A DNA stretch of 34,852 bases, from contig WTIF01000177.1 in NCBI GenBank assembly GCA_011522845.1, forward strand, positions 6,484-41,335, read 5' to 3'. The notes below the pieces were generated by a model. The model was not told where the DNA came from. It did not search any database and saw only the letters and a program-made list of their open reading frames with translations. Source of the stretch: Deltaproteobacteria bacterium. GTDB taxonomy: Bacteria; SAR324; NAC60-12. Below are positions 17,853 to 26,170 of this stretch, piece by piece; positions within the stretch are counted from its first letter, which is position 1, and every line of letters begins with the position of its first letter. A program made the translations under genes and the position numbers.

Positions 17853-18940
17853 CGACGGGCACCTGTGCTACAGCTGCCACGCAAGCAGCCCTACGACTGT
17901 GGCTAGGAGAACCCACACCCCAGGAGGTAAAGGTCGATCTGCCGGAGGGAAATTACTTTGTACGGGTACCAATTGAGTGCGTCCAACAACTATCGGAGGG
18001 GTGCACCGAAGCCAGTGTGATCAAGGATGCGGGTGATGATCCTGACGTAACCCATGGCAGTCGAATCAGAGTTCAACTCAAAGCTGAGGGAACGGGAATC
18101 CACTTCCGTGCAGGCATTGGAGTGGGAACGATCACCAAACCAGGTTTTTCTTTGCCTATCGGAGAGCCTGCGATCAATCCGGTCCCCAGGCAAATGATGA
18201 TTCAAACCATTTTGGAGACACTGGCAGCCTATCCCCAGTACCGAGCCCAGGGCTTCACGGTCACGGTTGGTATTGACGAAGGCGAGCAACTGGCAGCCAA
18301 GACCTACAATCCGCGCCTTGGTATCGTTGGTGGTCTTTCGGTGTTGGGAACTAAGGGGATCGTTGAACCAAAGTCCTTGGCCTCCTGGCTAGCATCCATC
18401 GAACTCTATGTGCGCATTGCCCTCGCTGATGATGCCAAGGCAATTGTCCTGGCCCCCGGAAACATCGGACAACTGGTAGCAGAACGGCAACTCGGTCTGA
18501 CTCCCGAAAGGGTCGTGCCGATGGCTAACTTTGTCGGCTTTGCGCTGAATACTGTTGATCAGGAACTTGGCAATCACCATCGTAAACTTGAGCAGCTATG
18601 GTTGGTCGGACACCCAGGAAAACTTGCTAAAATTTTGGAAAATCATTGGGATACGCATTCTGGGGTTAGCCCGATGGCGATGGAGGGAATTCTTGAACTG
18701 GCAAAAGTTTTTGGGATGAAGCCGAGTCTGCTTGAAAAGTGTAAGGATGCAACGACGGTGGAAGCGATTATTCAGCAGTTCGGCAAAACTCCCGAAAGTT
18801 CTCAGTTCTGGCAACTGGTCGAGCAACGCATCACTGAGAAGGTCCAGTCTCGACTTCAACACGTGCTGGAAGTCCGGACTCTACTGTTTGACATGCACCG
18901 AAATCCCTTAGGCTTGCCGCTGATTCAGAGCTGCGAATGA
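17765..18940 (+). CDS. cbiD: Cobalt-precorrin-5B (C1)-methyltransferase
   Basis: [67 protein letters not shown]-like segment, [17 protein letters not shown]. Start at ATG 17765 ([16 protein letters not shown]); overlaps the upstream gene by 88 nt. Confidence 0.95.
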   Translation: [391 protein letters not shown]

Positions 18941-19725
18941 CTGAAAGCAGACCGTTAGGTCGATTTGTTGGAATCGGAGTGGGGCCAGGTCCAGCCCGAC
19001 TGCTCAGCGTCGCTGCCTGGGAGGAGTTACAGCGCTGTGATTTGATCTGCTATCCCCGGGCGACCTCTCACGAATCTTCGGCAGCTTTGCACGCTCTAGA
19101 CGGCTTGGAACTTCCTCAAGCTGAGTGGCGAGAGATTTCTTTCGAGATGAGTGCGGATCGAGATCGCTTACGAAAATACTATATGGAATTGGCGCTAAGT
19201 CTGCGTGGTGAGTTGGAGTTGGGCCGTCAGGTGGGATATCTGACGCTGGGAGATTCGATGACCTATTCGACTTATGGCTATCTGATTACCGCCCTACGCG
19301 AAATCTATCCGCAGTTACAACATCGAACCTATGCTGGTATCACCAGCTTTGCTGCGATTGCTGCACATTTCGATTGGCCCCTCGGGGAAGGCAAGGAACG
19401 GGTGTTATTACTTCCTTGTCCAGAGAAAATGCCAGCCTTGCGAGCAGATATTCTGACGCATGACTTGGTGGTTCTGATGAAAATCGGACGACGCCTACCC
19501 CAAGTGCTTGTTCTACTTGAAGAATTGGGAATTACTGAAAACTGTGTATTTGCCCAGCGACTGGGTTTCGCGGAAGAACGAACGAGCCGTGGCTTGGCTG
19601 ATCTGCCTAGAGACGCAGAGACAGGGTACCTCTCAACCATGCTGATCCGCAGAGAGGCACATCAGCCGCGTCATCAAATGCCAACTCAACTTATTGGAGA
19701 AACTTTGTCTGAGGCAACTGGATGA
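18937..19725 (+). CDS. cbiL: Precorrin-2 / cobalt-factor II C20-methyltransferase
   Basis: GRFVGIGVGPGPARLLSVAAWEEL, VGYLTLGDSMTYSTYGYLI, GITSFAAIAAHFDWPLGEGKERVLLLPC, VVLMKIGRRLPQVLVLLEELG. Confidence 0.93.
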   Translation: MTESRPLGRFVGIGVGPGPARLLSVAAWEELQRCDLICYPRATSHESSAALHALDGLELPQAEWREISFEMSADRDRLRKYYMELALSLRGELELGRQVGYLTLGDSMTYSTYGYLITALREIYPQLQHRTYAGITSFAAIAAHFDWPLGEGKERVLLLPCPEKMPALRADILTHDLVVLMKIGRRLPQVLVLLEELGITENCVFAQRLGFAEERTSRGLADLPRDAETGYLSTMLIRREAHQPRHQMPTQLIGETLSEATG

Positions 19726-20498
19726 AAGTCTATTTTATTGGAGCCGGGCCCGGTGCCGCAGATCTGATCACAGTCCGGGGTGCAGAAATTCTGCGTCGTG
19801 CAGATCTCGTACTTTATGCCGGCTCGTTAGTTAGCGATGACATTCTGCAGTACTGCCGAGAAGAAACAACCTGCGTCAACACTGCTGGCCTTCATTTGGA
19901 GCAGCAGTTGGAGTGGTATCGCCAAGCCCAACAGCACGATTGGCTCGTAGCTCGCGTACACTCTGGTGATCCTGCTATCTATGGTGCTACAGCCGAACAG
20001 ATGCGTCATTTACGAGAATGGGGAGTGGACTTCGAAATTGTCCCAGGCGTCTCTTCCTTCACCGCTGCTGCAGCCTGTTTTGGAGCAGAATTGACTAAGC
20101 CCTCGGTGGCCCAATCGATCATCCTGACTCGCACCACTGGTAGAGCCTCTGGAGTACCCGAGCGTGAAGCACTAGCGGAGTTAGCAACTCACCAAACAAC
20201 ACTCTGCATCTTCCTCTCGGGTCCACACCTGGCCTCGATGGTTGCCGACCTATGCCAGCACTACCCTGATGATACACCGATCTGGCTGATCCAGAAAGCT
20301 ACCTGGCCGCAGGAACGAAAACATCAAAGCACCTTGGCAACCGTGCTGGATGAAGTGAATCCCCAGGAATGGGCACTGTCCACGATGATTTTAGTGGGAG
20401 AAGTACTACGGGAAGAATTGCCAGACGTCTCAAGGCTCTATTCCTCGCAGTACACCCATCGCTTTCGACGACGAGAGAAAAGTCTGACTGAGGCCTAA
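19722..20498 (+). CDS. cbiF: Precorrin-4 / cobalt-precorrin-4 C11-methyltransferase
   Basis: MKVYFIGAGPGAADLITVRGAEILRRADLVLYAGSLV, VARVHSGDPAIYGATAEQM, VPGVSSFTAAAACFGAELTKPSVAQSIILTRTTGRAS. Confidence 0.96.
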   Translation: MKVYFIGAGPGAADLITVRGAEILRRADLVLYAGSLVSDDILQYCREETTCVNTAGLHLEQQLEWYRQAQQHDWLVARVHSGDPAIYGATAEQMRHLREWGVDFEIVPGVSSFTAAAACFGAELTKPSVAQSIILTRTTGRASGVPEREALAELATHQTTLCIFLSGPHLASMVADLCQHYPDDTPIWLIQKATWPQERKHQSTLATVLDEVNPQEWALSTMILVGEVLREELPDVSRLYSSQYTHRFRRREKSLTEA

Positions 20499-21265
20499 TG
20501 GAGGAGGGTCACAACCTGGCAGTCTGGTCGGTGAGAGAAACGGCTCAACCGATGGCCCACTTTTTGGCCGAACAGCTATCAGCCGCAGAACCTTCAGGAG
20601 GAAGTACTTCATCCAATCAGCAGTCTTTTCGCACAGTCTATCGGCAATACGGGGCCTGGGTTTTCATTGGTACCACCGGCATCGCTGTGCGCTACCTGCA
20701 AGGCTTGCTAGAAGACAAGCACACCGACCCCGGTGTCGTGCTAGTAGATGAAGCTGGTCGACAGGTGATTTCACTGGTTGGGGGACATGAAGGAGGAGCC
20801 AATGAACTGTCTATTCGTGTGGCGAACTTACTCGGTGCCCAGCCAATTCTCACCACGGCTACAGAAAGCCTGCGACCTCTGATTCTTGGAATTGGTTGTC
20901 GGCGTGATGTCACCCTGACACAGATTGACACTGCCGTCATGAACGTCTTGAACATGCACCAACTCTCCATTGCAAACTTCCGAATGGTAGCCACCGTTGA
21001 TGTCAAGTTACAGGAATCCGGGTTGTTGGCCTGGTGCCGCCAACGGCAACTTCCCATGCGAGGAATCCCCTTGAGTCTGCTGCAGCACAGACCATGGGTG
21101 ACTAAATCTTCGGATTGGGTTCAGGAGACGATGGGAGTAGCTGGCGTCTGTGAACCATGCGCACTGTTGGCCAGTCACGCAGGAAAACTCCTGGTTCCAA
21201 AAACAGCTCTCAGTGGAGTAACCGTGGCCGTTGTACATGATCCACCCTGGCCAGAGAAAGCATGA
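20498..21265 (+). CDS. cbiG: Cobalt-precorrin 5A hydrolase (CbiG)
   Basis: AWVFIGTTGIAVRYLQGLLEDKHTDPGVVLVDEAGRQVISLVGGHEGGANELSIRVANLLGAQPILTTATE, ILGIGCRRDVT, C-terminal CEPCALLASHAGKLLVPKTALSGVTVAV. Confidence 0.95.
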   Translation: MEEGHNLAVWSVRETAQPMAHFLAEQLSAAEPSGGSTSSNQQSFRTVYRQYGAWVFIGTTGIAVRYLQGLLEDKHTDPGVVLVDEAGRQVISLVGGHEGGANELSIRVANLLGAQPILTTATESLRPLILGIGCRRDVTLTQIDTAVMNVLNMHQLSIANFRMVATVDVKLQESGLLAWCRQRQLPMRGIPLSLLQHRPWVTKSSDWVQETMGVAGVCEPCALLASHAGKLLVPKTALSGVTVAVVHDPPWPEKA

Positions 21266-22035
21266 TGTTGGGGAAAGTAATTTTCGTAGGAGCCGGACCA
21301 GGGAATCCAGAACTACTGACGCTGGAGGCCTATCGAGTGTTGCGGGAAGCTGACGTGGTGCTTTACGATGCGCTCGTAGGTCCAGAAGTCCTCGATCTAA
21401 TTCCAAGTCGCACCCAAAAGATCTATGTCGGGAAACGCGCTACGAACCATTCCCACAAACAAAAGGAAATCAATGAATTGCTGCTGGAGATGGTCACACA
21501 TCATGAATGTGTTGTCCGGCTTAAAGGGGGAGATACCCTGATTTATGCCCGCCTCACCGATGAACTCACAGTATTACAAGAGGCTGGGATTCCATACCAG
21601 GTACTGGCTGGGGTCACCACCTTATCTGGGACAGCTGCAGCATTGGGAGTGCCCCTGACCTCAAGGGATTGTGGTTCAGAACTACTGATCACAACGGTTT
21701 CTACTTACAGCGATCTGGAAACCTGCCGTGCTGTGACAACCTTTCTGAAGCGTGGTTCAGGCATCGCGATTTACATGCCTACTTTCCGTGGACAGCATGT
21801 TTTGCCAAATCTGCTCGAAGTTGGGGCCGATCCAGAGTTGCCCTTGCTGCTTGTTGTCCAGGCCACACTGCCCACACAACGCCAACAAAGTACCAACCTG
21901 GGCCAGGCCGATTATGAGCAGCTTTGCGCGTTCAGCGCAGGAGATCCAACGATTTTTCTGCTGGGCTGGTCCTTCGCCAGTTGCCTTTCAACAGCAATGC
22001 TAAGCACGGTGTTGGAAAGCGTTCATGTCCACTGA
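21262..22035 (+). CDS. Uroporphyrinogen-III C-methyltransferase (SUMT)-like, with atypical motifs
   Basis: GKVIFVGAGPGNPELLTLEAYRVLREADVVLYDALV, IYVGKRATNHSHKQKEINELL, VVRLKGGDTLIYARLTDELTVLQEAGIPYQVLAGVTT. Close to SUMT/CobA overall, but the canonical GGDPxxFGRGGEE region is altered. Confidence 0.85.
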   Translation: MMLGKVIFVGAGPGNPELLTLEAYRVLREADVVLYDALVGPEVLDLIPSRTQKIYVGKRATNHSHKQKEINELLLEMVTHHECVVRLKGGDTLIYARLTDELTVLQEAGIPYQVLAGVTTLSGTAAALGVPLTSRDCGSELLITTVSTYSDLETCRAVTTFLKRGSGIAIYMPTFRGQHVLPNLLEVGADPELPLLLVVQATLPTQRQQSTNLGQADYEQLCAFSAGDPTIFLLGWSFASCLSTAMLSTVLESVHVH

Positions 22036-23572
22036 AGGAGCGCTTTTTCTTGTTTCGGTTGGGCCTGGATTCATGGATCTCGTGCCGGAGCGCGCGAAAA
22101 AAGCCCTGACTGAGAGCCAGGTGATTGTCGGATACGATCTCTATCTACGCTGGGTCTTACCCTGGATTCAGAACAAGCAGATTGAAACTTTTCCTCTGAC
22201 CCAGGAACGAAGGCGTGCTGAACGAGCCTTGGAACTAGCTCGTCAGGGGAAACGGGTGAGCCTGGTTTCCAGCGGTGATATTGGCATCTACGGCATGGCA
22301 ACACTAGCGCTTGAACTGCTGAAGGAAGAAGACACCTTCCCAGTCGAAGTGGTTCCTGGAATCTCAGCAGCCAATGCCTGTGCCGCCTTGCTGGGAGCTC
22401 CCCTGGCTCATGACTTTGCCACTTTGTCCCTTTCAGACCTGCTTTGTCCGTGGGAATGGATCGAAACCAGGGCACAGCACCTGGCCCAGGCCGATCTGGT
22501 GGTCGTACTCTATAACGTGCAGAGTCGTTCCCGATCACGTGGGGTCTATCGAATCTTGGAGATCCTAAAAGCCTTCAAGAGTGCCGAGACCTGGTGTGGG
22601 ATCGTGCGCAACGCTTACCGCGAAGAACAGTCGGTGGAATGCTGCAAACTAGAAGAGTTGTGCCATCGGCAGTTTGACATGCTGACCACGTTGGTGATTG
22701 GAAACCGCTTCACGAAACCAAAACGGGAGTTTCTCTTCACCCCGAGAGGGTATGTAGGCTGGGCCGAACCATCCTCCTCTGCTCAACAGGAAGAGCTTCC
22801 AAGAAAAGCGGTCTGGGTTTTTTCTGGGACCAGCGATGGCAATGAAATTGTCCGCAGCCTACATCAGCAAGGAATTCCAGTTATTGTTTCTGTGGCTACC
22901 GAGCAAGGAGCCCAGATCTGGCGTGAACAAGGGACCCCTGTGGTCTGGGGATCACTTGGACGTGAACGACGGCATCAGGTTATGCATCAAAACCAGGCAA
23001 GCTTGCTGGTGGATGCAACCCACCCCTATGCATCTCGGATGACCCTGCAATTGCAGCAGTTGTCCGTGGATCTAGAAATTCCGTGTGTACGTTATGAACG
23101 CCCCTCGACACTGATTGGGGATGAGTTGTGTGGGGATTCTATTGAAAAAGTCACTACCCTCGCACTAAAGCACGGTAGGCGCATCTTGCTGGCAACCGGT
23201 AGTCACCAAGTGGAAGAGTTTCTGCGCCAGGATCGTCATCGGCAAGCTGAGTGGTTTGTGCGCTGTGCCCCCACCAGCGAATCCCTGCGAGAATTGGAAC
23301 AGGCAGGCGTTCCTCTTTCGCAAATCTGTGCGCAACAGGGACCTTTCAGCGTCGAAGAAAATCATAGACTTCTGGAACGTTGGAAGATCGAGGTCTTGGT
23401 TACCAAGGATTCTGGAAAAGCTGGGGGATACCTTGAAAAATACCAGGCAGCTAAGGCGTTGGGGATCCCATTGATTGTGCTGCAACGCCCCCACGTCCAT
23501 GTGGCTCAGTCCTATTCTGATATCTCAGCACTATTGCAGAGAATCCAACAAGTGATGGACAACGATGACTGA
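22025..23572 (+). CDS. Fusion: precorrin-3B C17-methyltransferase (CbiH/CobJ) - precorrin-6A reductase (CbiJ/CobK)
   Basis: N-term LFLVSVGPGFMDLVPERAKKALTESQVIVGYDLYL, VSLVSSGDIGIYGMATLALELL, VPGISAANACAALLGAPLAHDFATLSLSDLLCPWEWI; C-term VWVFSGTSDGNEIVRSLHQQGIPVIVSVATEQG, LLVDATHPYASRMTLQ, CVRYERPS, VLVTKDSGKAGGYLEKYQAAKALGIPLIVLQRP. Confidence 0.94.
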   Translation: MSTEGALFLVSVGPGFMDLVPERAKKALTESQVIVGYDLYLRWVLPWIQNKQIETFPLTQERRRAERALELARQGKRVSLVSSGDIGIYGMATLALELLKEEDTFPVEVVPGISAANACAALLGAPLAHDFATLSLSDLLCPWEWIETRAQHLAQADLVVVLYNVQSRSRSRGVYRILEILKAFKSAETWCGIVRNAYREEQSVECCKLEELCHRQFDMLTTLVIGNRFTKPKREFLFTPRGYVGWAEPSSSAQQEELPRKAVWVFSGTSDGNEIVRSLHQQGIPVIVSVATEQGAQIWREQGTPVVWGSLGRERRHQVMHQNQASLLVDATHPYASRMTLQLQQLSVDLEIPCVRYERPSTLIGDELCGDSIEKVTTLALKHGRRILLATGSHQVEEFLRQDRHRQAEWFVRCAPTSESLRELEQAGVPLSQICAQQGPFSVEENHRLLERWKIEVLVTKDSGKAGGYLEKYQAAKALGIPLIVLQRPHVHVAQSYSDISALLQRIQQVMDNDD

Positions 23573-24161
23573 AGAAAAAGCCGATTCAGCAGAGTTCGAA
23601 TTCGAAGAACCACCTAGGACCAAGCAGCGTGTAGGAGCGTTTCAGATCTACACCGGGGAGGGCAAGGGCAAGAGTACGGCCTCGCTAGGCTTGATGCTCC
23701 GAGCATTGGGAGCCGGACTGAAGGTCTATTACCTGCGGATGCTCAAGCCTCGTTGGAAGACGGGAGAACTGAAACTTTGTCCAGACCTGCATCCGAATCT
23801 GACGTTCCGAAACGTCCCGCACTACTGGGCCCTGTGTGTCAGTCGCAAGGTGCCACAGGACGTCGAACGGATGAAGGCAGAATTGATCCCGGAAGTAGCT
23901 GCTTTGAAGGACATCGTCTGTTCTGGAAAGTACGACTTGGTGATTGCGGATGAAATCAACTACTGCTTGCATCGAGAGTTGATCTCCCTGGAACAAGTGC
24001 TGGACTTGGTGGACAGCCGACCACCTCAGGTCGAACTGGTTTTCACAGGACGCCATGCTCCTGCAGAATTGATCGAACGGGCCGATGTGGTGACCGAAAT
24101 GCGGAAGATCAAGCACCACTTTGACCAGGGAGTACGCGCTCGACTGGGCATTGAATTCTGA
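23565..24161 (+). CDS. cobO: Cob(I)yrinic acid a,c-diamide adenosyltransferase (CobO/BtuR type)
   Basis: FQIYTGEGKGKSTASLGLMLRALGAGLKVYYLRM, YDLVIADEINYCLHRELISLEQVLDLVDSRPPQVELVFTGRHAPAELIERADVVTEMRKIKHHFDQGVRARLGIEF. Confidence 0.95.
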   Translation: MTEEKADSAEFEFEEPPRTKQRVGAFQIYTGEGKGKSTASLGLMLRALGAGLKVYYLRMLKPRWKTGELKLCPDLHPNLTFRNVPHYWALCVSRKVPQDVERMKAELIPEVAALKDIVCSGKYDLVIADEINYCLHRELISLEQVLDLVDSRPPQVELVFTGRHAPAELIERADVVTEMRKIKHHFDQGVRARLGIEF

Positions 24162-24164
24162 CCC

Positions 24165-25496
24165 ATGCTTTCAGGAATCGTGCTCGCCGGTCTGCAAAGC
24201 TCTAGCGGCAAGACAGCCCTGACATGCCTGTTGCTGACCGGGCTTGAAAAGCGGGGAGTTTCGGTTCAGCCCTTCAAGGCGGGCCCAGACTACCTCGACC
24301 CCGCCTACCATCAGCATTTTTCCAGCCTTCCTAGCATCAATCTGGATTCTTGGATGATGGGCCAATCAGAAGTGGTGCGGCTCGTTCAAAAATACGGAAC
24401 TGGCAAACTTGGCTTGCTGGAGGGAGTGATGGGCCTCTTCGATGGGGCCAGTCCCGTCAGCGATGAAGGCAGCACCTTGGAGTTGGCTCGCTGGCTAGAT
24501 TGGCCAATTGTGCTGGTCGTTCCGGTAGCCAAAGCAGGACGCTCAATCCGGGCTGCGATTCGAGGTTTTCAGTTGGAGGCAGGTGCAGATCGGATTCGGG
24601 GCTTGATCCTCAATCAGGTCAGTGGTGAATCTCATACGGATTATCTTAAGCAAGCGCTGGCTGATTTGAAGATTCCCATCTTGGGGGCCTTGCCACGATT
24701 ACCAGAATTACAGTGGCCAGAACGTCACTTGGGTCTGCAAGCAGTCAGTGAAACCTCCCTGCCGGATCGGGCTTCTTTAGGAAGGTTGGCAGAGCAGTAC
24801 CTGAATCTTGATCAGCTACTTTCTTTGGTTCCTCAGCCTGAACAATGCTCTGTGAGCGAGGCGATTGAGACTCCTGCAAAACCAAGCTACCGAATCGGTG
24901 TGGCCCAAGACGCAGCCTTTCACTTCCATTATCACGAGAATTTGGAGTGGCTTCGTCAACAAGGGGCGGAGTTGGTCATGTTCTCACCACTTGAGGACAA
25001 GGTCTTACCCCCTGCGCTGGATGGGATTCTACTCAGTGGTGGCTTCCCCGAGTGCTTCGCTAAGAGATTAAGTGACAATCAATCCATGCGGAAGGAACTC
25101 AAGGAATTCATTGAAGCAGGTGGTGGCTGCTATGCCGAATGTGGAGGCTTAATGCTGCTCGTAGATTCCTTGCGTTTGTTGAACGGCGATGAGTACCCGA
25201 TGTCAGGGTTGATCCCCGGGACTGTCAGCATGACATCCAGGTTACAGCACTTTGGCTACAGTGAGGCCAAACCAACGAATCATCAGGAAAGCTGGCGGGG
25301 ACATGAATTTCACCACTCAAAATGGGAACAGGAATCAAGCCAGGCCAATGCCTGGATGGTTACAAAGAGGAATCGTAAGGGTTCCCGTTTGGAGGGGTAT
25401 CGCTACCGAAATCTACATGCTTCGTACATCCATCTGTACTTCCCAACAGCGACTCCCTTGCTCTCAGAACTCTTCTTTAAAAAGGAACAGGCATGA
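24165..25496 (+). CDS. cbiA: Cobyrinic acid a,c-diamide synthase
   Basis: LAGLQSSSGKTALTCLLLTGLEKRGVSVQPFKAGPDYLDPAYHQ, LLEGVMGLFDGAS, IRGLILNQV, C-terminal GATase ILLSGGFPECFAKRLSDN...GGGCYAECGGLMLLVDSL. Confidence 0.96.
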   Translation: MLSGIVLAGLQSSSGKTALTCLLLTGLEKRGVSVQPFKAGPDYLDPAYHQHFSSLPSINLDSWMMGQSEVVRLVQKYGTGKLGLLEGVMGLFDGASPVSDEGSTLELARWLDWPIVLVVPVAKAGRSIRAAIRGFQLEAGADRIRGLILNQVSGESHTDYLKQALADLKIPILGALPRLPELQWPERHLGLQAVSETSLPDRASLGRLAEQYLNLDQLLSLVPQPEQCSVSEAIETPAKPSYRIGVAQDAAFHFHYHENLEWLRQQGAELVMFSPLEDKVLPPALDGILLSGGFPECFAKRLSDNQSMRKELKEFIEAGGGCYAECGGLMLLVDSLRLLNGDEYPMSGLIPGTVSMTSRLQHFGYSEAKPTNHQESWRGHEFHHSKWEQESSQANAWMVTKRNRKGSRLEGYRYRNLHASYIHLYFPTATPLLSELFFKKEQA

Positions 25497-26164
25497 TCAT
25501 TGGCGTAGGCATTGGGCCAGGTGATCCCGATTGGTTGACGCAACGCGGCGCTAAGCTGATTCGGGAAGCGGAGTGGATCGTGGGCTTCCGAACCGTCAAC
25601 GGGTTTGTGCAGCAGATGATTCCTGAATCTGCGGAGGTCCTGCATCTGACTTACAAGAACCAGACGGAGGAGTTGGAGCGTGCCGCCCATGCCCATCAGC
25701 AAGGTAAGAATGTTGTGGTGCTGTTCATGGGTGATCCTCATTTTTCTGGGTTCCAGATGATTGAGCGCTTGGAACGAGCCTGTGGTCACCCTGTGGAAAT
25801 ATTGCCCGGAATCAGCGCCGCACAAATCCTGGCTTCCAAAACCAAGGTCTGCTTTGACGAGACCACCTTTCTCACCTTTCACCGCAGGGGTGATTTAGAA
25901 CCTTTCAAACGCCATCTACTGCACGTTTTGGAAGATCAGCGCAACGCCATTGTCATCCCGCACACCTGGGATTTCATGCCTGCGGCAATCGCCAGTTATT
26001 TGATCGAGCAAGGAATCTCTTCAAGCCATCAAGTGGAGGTCTGGGAACACCTGACGGCAACAGAAGCTGCTTGGCAAGGAACCCTTGCAGAGTGCACTCA
26101 CGAATTCAGTGACATGAGCATCATGCTGATCCGTACTCTTCAGCCAATGCCTAGCCAAGTGTAA
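25493..26164 (+). CDS. cbiE: Precorrin-6Y C5,15-methyltransferase, CbiE subunit
   Basis: MIIGVGIGPGDPDWLTQRGAKLIREAEWIVGFRT, VVVLFMGDPHFSGFQMIERLERACGHPVEILPGISAAQILASK, IVIPHTWDFMPAAIASYLIEQG. No fused CbiT domain (223 aa). Confidence 0.9.
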   Translation: MIIGVGIGPGDPDWLTQRGAKLIREAEWIVGFRTVNGFVQQMIPESAEVLHLTYKNQTEELERAAHAHQQGKNVVVLFMGDPHFSGFQMIERLERACGHPVEILPGISAAQILASKTKVCFDETTFLTFHRRGDLEPFKRHLLHVLEDQRNAIVIPHTWDFMPAAIASYLIEQGISSSHQVEVWEHLTATEAAWQGTLAECTHEFSDMSIMLIRTLQPMPSQV

Positions 26165-26170
26165 AGAAAA

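Noticed and set aside
22071-22538. 155-aa minus-strand ORF
   Set aside because: Antisense to the conserved CbiH domain; Pro/Arg-rich shadow translation.
25403-25882. 159-aa minus-strand ORF spanning the cbiA-cbiE junction
   Set aside because: Antisense to two conserved genes with no own motif.
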